Shown here: positions 8,994-18,023 of the stretch, piece by piece
Layout of the letters: every line of letters starts with the position of its first letter
Numbering within the stretch: position 1 is the first letter of the stretch
DNA from: CANLBN01 sp050298695
Lineage (GTDB): Bacteria; Pseudomonadota; Gammaproteobacteria; Pseudomonadales; Cellvibrionaceae
Assembly: GCA_050298695.1 (NCBI GenBank)
Contig: JBNKUQ010000002.1
Coordinates: 1 to 64,000 of the forward strand
DNA length: 64,000 nt
Direction: 5' to 3'
The notes under the pieces: generated by a model
The model's database searches: none
Seen by the model: the letters and a program-made list of their open reading frames with translations, nothing else
What the model was told of the DNA's origin: nothing
Position numbers and translations under genes: made by a program

Positions 8994-11900
8994 ATGAAAA
9001 CAACTGCACTTAAAACATTTTTGGCTAGCTTGGGCCTTTATTGTTTTTGTCTCTCGCTAGCTAATGCTGATGATACAGAAATTTACTTTGGAAACAACGC
9101 TGTATCGGTTGATACGGTTCACCCTAATATTTTATTAATTCTAGATACCTCAAGTTCAATGGAAAATATTGTATCTGGTACAGGGATGAGTCGGCTAGAT
9201 AATATGAAAGGTGCGCTGCGTACTTTAATTTCTAGTACCAATAACGTCAATATGGGGTTGATGCGTTTTAGCCGAGCAGGAGGCCCTGTTCTTTATCCGG
9301 TTTCTTACATTGATCAGCCGCTCGGTGAAAGTGCTGCAGGACAAGTTTCTGCTCGTGTTAGTCAAGCGGACGATGATGCTCAACAATCTTTGCTTGGTGT
9401 CATGGAGCTAGATAGTCCATTTGTTACCATGACGGAAACGACAACGGGTGGAAACCAGTCCGTTGAATTGGAAATACTCAATGTTACTGACGATGTAGAA
9501 GAGAAAGTTCCTAGTGGAAGTTTAGATATAGGCAGCTCCGATTTGGAAATTATGCACGAGGGAAGTAGTCAGCAGTTAATCGGTTTACGTTTTACGAACA
9601 CATCGGCTATTACCCCTAGTTCTACGATTATCAGTGCTGAAATTGAATTTTCAGATGATGGTGATGCTGCTAATAATGACTCTGATTTAGAAGTCACTAT
9701 TCAAGCTGAAAGAGAAGGTGATACGGGTACCTTTGGTACGGGTGCGGGTCAAAATAATGTTTCATCACGTAATTTAACCACGGCTGCATCTAATTGGTTT
9801 GTGGGTAATTTTGATGCAAATGGTAAATTAATAACGAATGATTTAGCTGCTGTGCTAAATGAGGTTATTAGTGATGGTGTTTGGAGCGAAGGCGACCCAT
9901 TTACCTTTGTATTGCAATATGCCTCTGGTAATGGCTCCGCCCGTCGTGTTGCCATGAGTCGGGACCGCTCTGCAACGAATCAGCCAAAGCTTAGGATTAC
10001 CTATAGCACGGGGGCGTTGGCTGTTACGCAAAATCAAACGGTTGGTTTGCGCTTTCAAAATGTTGGCGTACCCAAGGGGGCGACGATTACCAGCGCTTCT
10101 CTAGAATTTGTTGTTGCACAAGCATCATCAAATACTACTAGCTTAACTATTAGTGCAGAAGATACAGGGAATGCTGCCGCTTTCACTAACACAGCTAATA
10201 ATTTAAGTATTGGTAACCGCCCTCGTACCTCCGCTTCTGAGTCTTGGGTTCCTGGTGAATGGGAGACTATTGGTGAGGTGGTCGAAAGTGTGGATATCAG
10301 TGATGTTATTCAAGAAGTCACAAGTCATGATGATTGGTGTGGCAATAATGCGATGGCGTTATTTATTAGTGGTACGGGTCAAAGAATTGCCGAATCTTTT
10401 GAGAGTAATCCTTCTTCTGCCCCTGTTTTAAAAATTAATTATGATCCTGATTCTGTGCCTAATAATAATAGTTGCTTTAATCGCGAGTATTCTTATCGTG
10501 TTGAAAATAGTTCGGATGATGCAGAGCAAGAGTCGGGTCAGGATGTTTATTTGGTTAGTTCCGACTTAGAGTTATCTGATGATGGGAGTAAACTACAAGA
10601 GATAGGTATTCGTTTTAGTGGTGTACAAATTCCTAAAAACGCTGAAATTCAATCGGCCTATTTAGAATTTACGGCAGACGGTTCGAGTACAGATTCAACG
10701 TCCTTAATTATCTATGGCGATGATGTCGATGACTCTCCAACCTTTGGTGCATCATCTAATACGGTGATAGGTCGTACCAAAACGGCTGCTTCGGTATCAT
10801 GGAGTAATGTAGCTAGCTGGGATGCTAGCGCCACTTATCAGTCCCCTGATATTACTGCTATTGTGCAAAGCATTGTTAATAGAAATGGTTGGAGCGCGGG
10901 AAATGGAATGTCCTTTATCATCACAGGCTCAGGCACACGTAGAGCGTTTTCGTACAACGGCAGCGCAGGTCTGGCTCCAAGGTTGGTGGTACAAGCAAAA
11001 AGTGATGATGTCACTTCGTCAACCAGAACGGTAAGAGATGAATTACTCGAAATTGTTGACGGTATTCAATATAAATCAGGCACACCAATTGTTGGAACTT
11101 ATTACGAAGCCGCTCTCTATTTTCGAGGAGAAAGTGTTGACTTCGGTAGACAAAGAGGCAATGACGGATCAAGTCGTAGAGAGCATACACGAGTTTCACA
11201 TCCAGATTCCTATATGAGTGGTGTTGTTAACCGCGATGCAGGTTGTACAGATGACAACCTAAGTTCCACGGACTGTAGGACTGAAAATATTAGCGGCAGT
11301 CCCGTTTATATTTCTCCTATAACTGAGTCTTGTCAAAAAAATCATATCGTTATATTGACTGATGGTCAGGCGAGTTATAACGCTGCAGAAGATAAGGTAA
11401 AAGCCATGATTGGCTCGAGTACTTGTGCTGATACAGGCAATCAAGCTTGTGGTCCCGAATTAGCAACCTGGTTAAATACGGTAGATCAGGCTCCAGGAGG
11501 AGCTATTACTGGTGACCAAACGATTACTACTCACACGATTGGATTTAACTTTACCGGTGATTGGATTAAGTCAATCTCGGAAAATGGTGGTGGTGATTTT
11601 TATGAAGCTTCAACGGCAGATCAATTAGCGAATGCCTTTGAATCGATAGTGACAGAAGCGTTGAAGACTAATTCGACGTTTGTATCTCCAGCGGTAGCGA
11701 TTAATCAGTTTAACCGACTGAATCATTTAGATAACATTTATTTCGCTGTGTTTAAGCCAACAGAAGAAGCGTTATGGCAAGGCAATGTTAAAAAATATCG
11801 TTTAAGTGGTACTGAAAATGATATTACCGATGTCAATGGTAATCTTGCTATTGATGAGTTAACAGGCTTTTTTAAAGACTCATCTCAAAGCTACTGGTCT

Positions 11901-13661
11901 TCTAGTGTCGACGGGCCTGATGTGCCCCTGGGTGGTGTTGTTGAAAATTTACCAGGGCACCCTCGAAATACATATACGTTTACCGGTTCGAGTCTAGACC
12001 TTACTGATAATTCCAACGCTTTACATACCATTGCTGGTGTTTATAACAGTGGCGTTACTAAAACGATGTTAGGTGATGCAACAATGACGGATCAGGCTAG
12101 AGAAGATTTATTAGACTGGATTACAGGGCGTGATGTTCTAGATGAAGATAATGACTCTAGTACGAGTGATCGTCAATCCATGGCCGATCCTCTGCATTCA
12201 AAACCCATTGTTTTTACTTATGCTGGAACCAGTGCAAGCCCAAGTTTAGCCTTGCTCTTTGGGACTAATGATGGACATTTTCGTGCGGTTAATGCTACCA
12301 ATGGTCAGCAGTTGTGGTCATTTATTCCTCCAGAACTGCTACCAGTCTCGAAAACCTTGTATGAGAATATTAGCGCTCAGCATCCTTATGGTGTCGATGG
12401 CTCTCCAGTATTGTGGGTGAATGACCCCGATTTTAATGGTACCGAAGTTGACTTAACGGGTGCGAATGACTTTGCTTATGTGTATTTTGGAATGCGCAGA
12501 GGGGGGCGAAATTTCTATGCACTTGATGTGACCGATATCAATGAACCAAAAATTAAATGGAGAATAGAAGGGGGAGTCGGTGATTTTGTTGAGTTAGGTC
12601 AGACGTGGTCACGTCCGATTAAAACTAAAATAGGCATTCGTTCTGGTAACACTACAGAAGAAATTGATGTTTTGATATTTGCGGGCGGCTATGACCCAGA
12701 TCAAGATAATGTCAATATCCGCACTGCAGATACCCAAGGTAGGGCTATTTTTATTGTTAATGCGATTACTGGAAATCTGATTTGGAGTGGAGGTCCTGGC
12801 GGTAGTTTCACCGAAAACTTTGCTGACATGCAATATAGCATTCCAGCCTCTCCTGCAGTTGCGGATCTCAATAACGATGGTTTAGCAGATCAAATTTATG
12901 TGGGTGATATGGGGGGACAGATTTGGCGCTTTGACATTACCAATGGAGAACAATTGAGTGGATTAATCAGTGGCGGTGTGATAGCCGATGTATCAGTGAG
13001 TAATGATGCCGCTAACACAAGACGATTCTACCACTCTCCCGATTTGGCGTTAATTAAAAACGGTGCTGGGAACCTCTCATTAACCGTATTAATTGGGTCC
13101 GGTTATCATGCCCACCCTCTTGATACGCAAGTAACGGATCGTTTTTATAAAATTGATGTGGCTAACCCTTTTGAAGCTCCAGGGTCTTACGTAAAACTAA
13201 CGGAGACAGACCTGTACGATGCTTCGGATAATGAACTAGGGAGTAGTGATACTAGTACAGCAGCGGCAGCTCAGGCGACCTTTGCGACAAAGAATGGATG
13301 GTACGTTACCATGCCAAATCTTGGAGAAAAGGTGCTGTCATCTCCATTAACGATTGATGGTCAAGTTGTTTTTGTGACTTACGAGCCTAAAGCGAACACA
13401 TCTGGTTGTACGGTTCAGCCTGGTACCTCTCGTGAGTATGTACTTAGAGTTAGTAACGCTACGCCAACCATCGATTTTAATAATGATGGTGTATTAAATG
13501 AAGATGATCGCTCGGAGACTTTGAATACAGGTAGTATTGTTGATGAACCCGTTATGGTCTTTACAGGTGATGGTGGTGGTACAACCTTCTTAGGTACAGA
13601 AAAAGGCAGTTTAAGTATTGGCACAGACCGTGTGATCAGAACATTTTGGTATCAAGAATAG
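8994..13661 (+). CDS. pilY1: PilY1-type tip adhesin with three inserted beta-repeats
   Basis: A secreted PilY1-family protein of 1555 residues. ATG 8994 is preferred over the upstream TTG because GGGAG lies just before it and a signal peptide follows at once (to ...LSLANA). Von Willebrand A: MIDAS DTSSSM near residue 51, then the domain is interrupted and resumes near residue 680 (GTPIVGTYYEAALYFRG, HIVILTDG near 786). Between them lie three related repeats of about 135-145 residues (roughly 193-338, 347-483, 535-669). Each shows a (I/V)G(L/I)RF start, an A-x-(I/L)-EF strand and a closing (K/R)L-x-(I/V) strand, resembling DNRLRE-type beta-sandwich domains. The C-terminus is the PilY1 beta-propeller with FGTNDGHFRAVNA, and a calcium loop DLNNDGLAD near residue 1290. 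It differs strongly from the second PilY1 at 57806. Confidence 0.9.
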   Translation: MKTTALKTFLASLGLYCFCLSLANADDTEIYFGNNAVSVDTVHPNILLILDTSSSMENIVSGTGMSRLDNMKGALRTLISSTNNVNMGLMRFSRAGGPVLYPVSYIDQPLGESAAGQVSARVSQADDDAQQSLLGVMELDSPFVTMTETTTGGNQSVELEILNVTDDVEEKVPSGSLDIGSSDLEIMHEGSSQQLIGLRFTNTSAITPSSTIISAEIEFSDDGDAANNDSDLEVTIQAEREGDTGTFGTGAGQNNVSSRNLTTAASNWFVGNFDANGKLITNDLAAVLNEVISDGVWSEGDPFTFVLQYASGNGSARRVAMSRDRSATNQPKLRITYSTGALAVTQNQTVGLRFQNVGVPKGATITSASLEFVVAQASSNTTSLTISAEDTGNAAAFTNTANNLSIGNRPRTSASESWVPGEWETIGEVVESVDISDVIQEVTSHDDWCGNNAMALFISGTGQRIAESFESNPSSAPVLKINYDPDSVPNNNSCFNREYSYRVENSSDDAEQESGQDVYLVSSDLELSDDGSKLQEIGIRFSGVQIPKNAEIQSAYLEFTADGSSTDSTSLIIYGDDVDDSPTFGASSNTVIGRTKTAASVSWSNVASWDASATYQSPDITAIVQSIVNRNGWSAGNGMSFIITGSGTRRAFSYNGSAGLAPRLVVQAKSDDVTSSTRTVRDELLEIVDGIQYKSGTPIVGTYYEAALYFRGESVDFGRQRGNDGSSRREHTRVSHPDSYMSGVVNRDAGCTDDNLSSTDCRTENISGSPVYISPITESCQKNHIVILTDGQASYNAAEDKVKAMIGSSTCADTGNQACGPELATWLNTVDQAPGGAITGDQTITTHTIGFNFTGDWIKSISENGGGDFYEASTADQLANAFESIVTEALKTNSTFVSPAVAINQFNRLNHLDNIYFAVFKPTEEALWQGNVKKYRLSGTENDITDVNGNLAIDELTGFFKDSSQSYWSSSVDGPDVPLGGVVENLPGHPRNTYTFTGSSLDLTDNSNALHTIAGVYNSGVTKTMLGDATMTDQAREDLLDWITGRDVLDEDNDSSTSDRQSMADPLHSKPIVFTYAGTSASPSLALLFGTNDGHFRAVNATNGQQLWSFIPPELLPVSKTLYENISAQHPYGVDGSPVLWVNDPDFNGTEVDLTGANDFAYVYFGMRRGGRNFYALDVTDINEPKIKWRIEGGVGDFVELGQTWSRPIKTKIGIRSGNTTEEIDVLIFAGGYDPDQDNVNIRTADTQGRAIFIVNAITGNLIWSGGPGGSFTENFADMQYSIPASPAVADLNNDGLADQIYVGDMGGQIWRFDITNGEQLSGLISGGVIADVSVSNDAANTRRFYHSPDLALIKNGAGNLSLTVLIGSGYHAHPLDTQVTDRFYKIDVANPFEAPGSYVKLTETDLYDASDNELGSSDTSTAAAAQATFATKNGWYVTMPNLGEKVLSSPLTIDGQVVFVTYEPKANTSGCTVQPGTSREYVLRVSNATPTIDFNNDGVLNEDDRSETLNTGSIVDEPVMVFTGDGGGTTFLGTEKGSLSIGTDRVIRTFWYQE

Positions 13662-13684
13662 TGTTTGCAAATAAGGGTTTAAGT

Positions 13685-14122
13685 ATGAAACAACGTAATA
13701 ATGGCTTTTCATTGATAGAGTTGATGATTGTTGTAGGAATCATCGCTATATTAGCGGCAGTAGTGATTCCTAGTTATCGGGACAGTGTTCGTGCAGGTAA
13801 TCGAAGTGATGCTCAATCGGCATTGGTTGGTTTGTCTCAAGAAATGGAAAGACACTTTGCAAGCAATAATACATATACCACAGCTATTTCTGGCAGCGCT
13901 CCAACTGCCCCCTCAATTTTTCCTTCACAGGTTCCTTTAAATGGTGGTGATGCAACTTATAATTTAACGGTTCAGTCTGTCAGTGCTAGTGGCTATACTC
14001 TAAGAGCGACTCCCGTAGGTTCTCAGGCCGGTGATGGTTATTTAGAATTACTGTCAACGGGAGTGCGACGCTGGAATGAAAATGATGGTGGTGTAAAGCA
14101 ATGTTGGGATAGCAGCTGCTAA
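13685..14122 (+). CDS. pilE: PilE-like minor pilin, first operon
   Basis: Minor pilin of 145 residues closing the first operon. ATG 13685 is preceded by AAGGG at good spacing and gives the leader MKQRNNG^FSLIELMIVVGIIAILAAVVIPSYRDSVRAGNRSDAQSAL..., with Phe +1 and Glu +5. The segment SQEMERHFASNNTYTT matches the PilE family's (Q/R)-x-(E)-R-(H/Y)-(F/Y). It ends with a Cys pair (QCWDSSC), the usual C-terminal disulfide region. The gene is convergent with darP, with 11 bp between the stops. Confidence 0.88.
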   Translation: MKQRNNGFSLIELMIVVGIIAILAAVVIPSYRDSVRAGNRSDAQSALVGLSQEMERHFASNNTYTTAISGSAPTAPSIFPSQVPLNGGDATYNLTVQSVSASGYTLRATPVGSQAGDGYLELLSTGVRRWNENDGGVKQCWDSSC

Positions 14123-14133
14123 TTTATTGATTA

Positions 14134-14670
14134 CTAACATCTGGGCCCATGTATTAATATTTCCTGAATTAAACTCACTAATCGCGATCGATTTTTTTGA
14201 GAGCTATTTGCTTTCTCTTTTTCTTTATTGATGTTGCGGATCAACTGGCTAAGTTGTTGACGATTGTTGTTTGGGTAGTGCTCAATAAACTCGGCTAATG
14301 TGTTGGGATCTTGAATTAAACGTTCACACCATTGGCTAGCCGTTTCTGTTGATTGTTGGTGTTGACGGTCTTGCACGCTGAGGCTGTCGTAAGCAAGTTT
14401 TACATCATCATAATTTTCTTTACGCAATATTTTAGCAATGCGCTGCATTTGTCGACGTCGGCTATTGTCATTTTTTAATTTGCGCGCAAGCTCAAGTTCA
14501 GACCGCAACAACTCGCTGAGTGGAAGTTTTGCGAGTTTGGATGTACTCAATGTTAAGAGCATTTCAGCAAACGCGAGAATATCCTGTAGAGCTTTCTTTA
14601 CTGCGCTTTTACTGAGAGCAATACCCTCATCTAGTTCCGCATCGATATCAGGGTGAATATGTTTATCCAT
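14134..14670 (-). CDS. darP: Ribosome-associated protein DarP (YjgA, DUF615)
   Basis: DarP binds late 50S precursors and helps large-subunit maturation. The 178-residue all-helical, charged protein shows DUF615 features: SKSAVKKALQDILAFAEMLLTLS-x-x-KLAKLPL near the start, then RRRQMQRIAKILRKENYDDVKLAYD and QWCERLI. In Pseudomonas this gene lies between tldD and pmbA; here both are missing. It overlaps mgtE by 8 bp and is probably translated from the same mRNA. Confidence 0.92.
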   Translation of the reverse strand: MDKHIHPDIDAELDEGIALSKSAVKKALQDILAFAEMLLTLSTSKLAKLPLSELLRSELELARKLKNDNSRRRQMQRIAKILRKENYDDVKLAYDSLSVQDRQHQQSTETASQWCERLIQDPNTLAEFIEHYPNNNRQQLSQLIRNINKEKEKANSSQKNRSRLVSLIQEILIHGPRC

Positions 14671-16042
14671 AAAACACCGTTGCTAAACCAAGGAAAGCGA
14701 TAAAACCAACGACATCCGTTAGTGTGGTGAGGGCCACACCGCCAGCGAGAGCGGGGTCGATCCCCATACGCTTTAATAACGAGGGGAGTAGTGTGCCACC
14801 AATTGCAGCAGTAAATAAGTTAATAACGGTCGCTGCGGCAATAATAATGGCAATGCGAATATCCTCAAACCACCATGCTGTTAGTAGTGCTAAAGCCGCC
14901 GCCCATACCAAGCCATTGAGCAATCCAGACAATACTTCTCGCATAAGTAACCAATTGCGATTACTAGCACCTATTTTTCCTAAAGCCATACCGCGAACCA
15001 CAACGGTAAGTGTTTGGCTACCCGCAACGCCTCCCATACTAGCAACGATGGGCATCAGTATCGCTAGTGCAACCACTTTGTCGATAGTATCTTGAAATAG
15101 ATTAATCACAGCGGAAGCGATAATTGCTGTTAACAGATTGATCCCCAGCCAAATGGCACGACGAGGAGCGCTTTTTATTAATGGCGCAAAGGTATCTTCT
15201 TCGTTATCACTTAAGCCTGAGAGTCCCATTAACGAGTGAGCCGCATCTTCAATAATCACGTCGACCACGTCATCAATGGTGATACGCCCTACCACTTGTC
15301 CCGTTTCATTGACTACAGGAGCTGAAACCCAGTCATTTTGTTCGAATAGCTGAGCGATTTTGCCATCATCCATATCAACCGGAATTGCTTCGGTATCCGT
15401 GCGCATAATTTCACGCACACTGATATTAGGGTCTGTTGTTAATAACTTGCTCATCGACAAGGTACCGAGATAAATATTATCGGCATTGACGACAATGAGT
15501 TGGTCAGTAGAAGGAGGAATCTCTTCATGGCGACGCAAGTAACGAAGGACAACATCCAATGTAAAGCGCGGACGGATAGTGATGACATCCGTATCCATAA
15601 GTCCACCAGCGCTATCTTCTTCATAGGAGAGAACGGTTTCGACACGCGCTCGATTTTGTGCACTCATTGCTTCGAGCACTTCCTGCATTATTTGTTCAGG
15701 CAGTTGTTGCAGTATATCGGCAACATCATCGACGTCGAGTAGTTCGGTTATCTCCGCTACTTGTTGGCTATCCATGCCTTTTATAAATTGTGCCGCAACA
15801 TCTTCAGATAGTTCTTGGAGTACATCGGCATGAGAATCGGGGTCAATAAGTCCCCACAAGTACTTGCGTGTTTTTGGTGGTGATGAGTTGAGCAGATTCG
15901 CGATTTCAACGGAGGTTAGGCCGTTGAGCATGCGTTTTACGGATCGAGCCTCTCCCCCTTCTTGCCCACTGAGTTGAATTTCAGAAAGTTTAGAGAGGTT
16001 GGCTTGGGTTTTATCAGTTTGTTCTTCGGTAGCCGTATACAT
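14663..16042 (-). CDS. mgtE: Magnesium transporter MgtE
   Basis: A 459-residue Mg2+ channel/transporter. It has an N-terminal MgtE_N superhelical domain (LLNSSPPKTRKYLWGLIDPDSHADVL..., residues about 40-140), a CBS pair (about 145-270) that senses Mg2+, and a five-helix membrane domain (about 295-459). The membrane part holds the conserved PIVASMGGVAGSQTLTVVVRGMALG and the pore region GGTLLPSLLKRMGIDPALAGGVALTTLTDVVGF. Length and architecture are standard. It lies 41 bp downstream of npr and overlaps darP. Confidence 0.95.
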   Translation of the reverse strand: MYTATEEQTDKTQANLSKLSEIQLSGQEGGEARSVKRMLNGLTSVEIANLLNSSPPKTRKYLWGLIDPDSHADVLQELSEDVAAQFIKGMDSQQVAEITELLDVDDVADILQQLPEQIMQEVLEAMSAQNRARVETVLSYEEDSAGGLMDTDVITIRPRFTLDVVLRYLRRHEEIPPSTDQLIVVNADNIYLGTLSMSKLLTTDPNISVREIMRTDTEAIPVDMDDGKIAQLFEQNDWVSAPVVNETGQVVGRITIDDVVDVIIEDAAHSLMGLSGLSDNEEDTFAPLIKSAPRRAIWLGINLLTAIIASAVINLFQDTIDKVVALAILMPIVASMGGVAGSQTLTVVVRGMALGKIGASNRNWLLMREVLSGLLNGLVWAAALALLTAWWFEDIRIAIIIAAATVINLFTAAIGGTLLPSLLKRMGIDPALAGGVALTTLTDVVGFIAFLGLATVFYG

Positions 16043-16083
16043 AATATAATTTAAATTGATAAGTCTATTAATGCCTTCGAAGA

Positions 16084-16353
16084 TTATTCGGCTTCATCAA
16101 AGCGATTGTTTATTAACTCGCAAATCCCATCGCTTGCCACATCCTCATCATTGCCATCAAAATCAATTTGTATATCAGTTCCCTTGGAGGCAGCAAGTAA
16201 CATCAATGCCATGACGCTTTTGCAGTCAACGGTTTTGCCATTGGCCGTTAGTTTAATATCACAGCCATAGCGGTTTGCTGCCGTCGATAGCTTTGCAGCC
16301 GCTCGAGCGTGAAGCCCTAATTTATTGATGATCGTTAATTTTGATGTAATCAT
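16084..16353 (-). CDS. ptsO: Nitrogen PTS phosphocarrier NPr
   Basis: An HPr-like 89-residue phosphocarrier. The phospho-acceptor His15 is visible in KLGLHARAAAKL, and the second region (GKTVDCKSVMALMLLAASKG) has the regulatory serine position as in NPr/HPr. It passes phosphate from PtsP to PtsN (EIIA-Ntr), two genes upstream. The start overlaps the rapZ stop by 4 bp, so it is co-translated. Confidence 0.95.
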   Translation of the reverse strand: MITSKLTIINKLGLHARAAAKLSTAANRYGCDIKLTANGKTVDCKSVMALMLLAASKGTDIQIDFDGNDEDVASDGICELINNRFDEAE

Positions 16354-17201
16354 GATTTAATATCGCGATGGCGGCACTGTATATCGGTGAATGATTGTTG
16401 GAACGATTTTCCTAATCTATTGCACAAATAAACGGATCGATGTTGTCCACCTGTGCAGCCTATCGCAATTGTCATATAGCTGCGATTGCTTTTTTCAAAA
16501 TACGGTAGCCACTTTTCTAAAAAAAGGTAAGTATCATTATACATTTCTTCAACTTCTTGTTCTTTTTCTAAAAATTGAATGACAGGTTTATCATTACCCG
16601 TCAGTGCCCGTAAAGATGGCTCCCAATGAGGATTCGGGAGACAGCGAACATCAAAGATAATATCTGCATCACGCGGTACGCCATACTTAAAACCAAAAGA
16701 CTGAAAGACTAGACTCATGGAGGTGCTTTCCAGCGCGCTCATGTGTCGTTTTACCAAGTCTCGTAATTCGTGAAAGCCCATGTCACTGGTATCAATAATG
16801 ATCGTTGCGACATTAATGATAGGGGTTAAACGTTCTTTTTCTTTTGTAATAGCAGAACGTAAGTCAGTTTCTTTGTCGCTCAAAGGGTGCCTGCGCCTGG
16901 TTTCACTGAAGCGTTTGAGTAGTACGTTATCGTCTGCATCTAAAAAAATAATTTGATAATCCAATGAATCAAAGGTGGTCGATTCCACTAGATTAGGTAA
17001 CAGTTCTATTTCTTCTGTTGAGTTACGTGCATCAATACTCACAGCGTAGTGCTTGTCTTTTTCCTTCGCGATTTTTTCTACCAGCATCAGTAGCATGCTG
17101 GTGGGCAGGTTATCAATACAGGTATAACCAACATCTTCTAGTACATGTAGAGCGGTACTTTTGCCCGATCCTGAACGACCACTGATGATGATAAGCCCCA
17201 T
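16350..17201 (-). CDS. rapZ: RNase adapter protein RapZ
   Basis: RapZ senses glucosamine-6-phosphate and, in E. coli, presents the sRNA GlmZ to RNase E. The 283-residue product has an N-terminal P-loop (GRSGSGKS, residues 8-15), a Walker-B-like segment (IIFLDADDNVLLKRFSETRRRHPL), and the conserved C-terminal sensor/RNA-binding domain (FGFKYGVPRDADIIFDVRCLPNPHW ... IAIGCTGGQHRSVYL). It sits between ptsN and npr, the standard rpoN-locus order. Confidence 0.96.
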   Translation of the reverse strand: MGLIIISGRSGSGKSTALHVLEDVGYTCIDNLPTSMLLMLVEKIAKEKDKHYAVSIDARNSTEEIELLPNLVESTTFDSLDYQIIFLDADDNVLLKRFSETRRRHPLSDKETDLRSAITKEKERLTPIINVATIIIDTSDMGFHELRDLVKRHMSALESTSMSLVFQSFGFKYGVPRDADIIFDVRCLPNPHWEPSLRALTGNDKPVIQFLEKEQEVEEMYNDTYLFLEKWLPYFEKSNRSYMTIAIGCTGGQHRSVYLCNRLGKSFQQSFTDIQCRHRDIKS

Positions 17202-17215
17202 AATATTTACCTATA

Positions 17216-17668
17216 TCAATCGCTTTGGGTGATAAGCCGGTACAATTCATCGGCATTCTCAGCTTCGCGTATTGTCGATAAGCGTGCAGTGTCCGAGAAT
17301 AACTCAGCTAATTTTGCCAATGTTTGTAAATGGTCTTTGTCATGGTCTTCAGGAACGATAAGAACAAAAATGACATCTACGGGATGGTTATCAATGGCGT
17401 TAAAGTCAATAGGAGTTTTTAACGTGACTAATACGCCAATAGTTTGTTGACAACCTTGAATCCGACAATGAGGAATGGCAATGCCATTTCCTATGCCAGT
17501 AGATCCAAGTCGTTCGCGAGCAATTAATGCACTAAAAACATTGCCTGGATCAAGGACAGGGTTCTGATCGCATAAATGTGAGGCAATGGTTTCTAGAAGA
17601 CGTTTTTTACTATTGCATTCATATTGATGCAATACACATTCTGGTTTGAGGATTGATTTTATTTCCAT
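17216..17668 (-). CDS. ptsN: PTS IIA-like nitrogen-regulatory protein PtsN
   Basis: EIIA-Ntr of 150 residues and terminal acceptor of the PTS-Ntr chain; in related bacteria it regulates potassium transport and other targets by protein contact. The active-site His67 lies in GIGNGIAIPHCRI; DFNAIDNHPVDVIFVLIVPED and HLQTLAKLAELF follow the family pattern. In relatives hpf precedes it; here a 355-bp gap containing a palindromic repeat does. Confidence 0.95.
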   Translation of the reverse strand: MEIKSILKPECVLHQYECNSKKRLLETIASHLCDQNPVLDPGNVFSALIARERLGSTGIGNGIAIPHCRIQGCQQTIGVLVTLKTPIDFNAIDNHPVDVIFVLIVPEDHDKDHLQTLAKLAELFSDTARLSTIREAENADELYRLITQSD

Positions 17669-17894
17669 AGACTTAGTAACAATAGTTGAATAAATTGAAT
17701 ACTTTCAACAAGAACTCCTTTTTGTTTAAAGTATCGCTCAAAATGAGTCGGGTATTTTACGTGATGTCGGCACCTTTTAACATGGGACTATTGAATGACT
17801 GTTACAACTCTCCCATTTTCTTTTTAACTGATTTGCTAACAAGAGACTTAAAAAAGCACATTGAATTAATATCAATATGATGATTATTTGTAGC

Positions 17895-17970
17895 GTCATT
17901 CCCGCGAAGGCGGGAATCCAGGTATTAACTGATAGGTTTAAGCCTGGATTCCCGCCTTCGCGGGGATGAC
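17895..17970. repeat. REP/MITE-like inverted repeat replacing hpf
   Basis: Two 28-bp arms with a single mismatch (left 17895-17922, right 17943-17970) surround a 20-nt centre. Each arm begins or ends with GTCATTCCCGCG...-type sequence and is itself a hairpin (ATTCCCGC/GCGGGAAT). This is a dispersed-repeat type common in proteobacterial genomes. The intergenic stretch 17669-18023 that holds it has no supported gene; a 64-codon frame at 17686-17880 shows no family features. hpf, which normally lies here, is absent. Confidence 0.8.
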
Positions 17971-18023
17971 GACTATGTATTCTTTTTTAGTGCCCCGGTA
18001 GTCATTTGTGCTCCCAGAAAAAT

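Noticed and set aside
14724..15095. 123-codon plus-strand frame opposite mgtE
   Set aside because: It is antisense to a well-supported mgtE and has no recognisable domain.
17686..17880. 64-codon frame between ptsN and rpoN
   Set aside because: No family features, no ribosome-binding site, not similar to HPF, and it runs up to the palindromic repeat; treated as chance.
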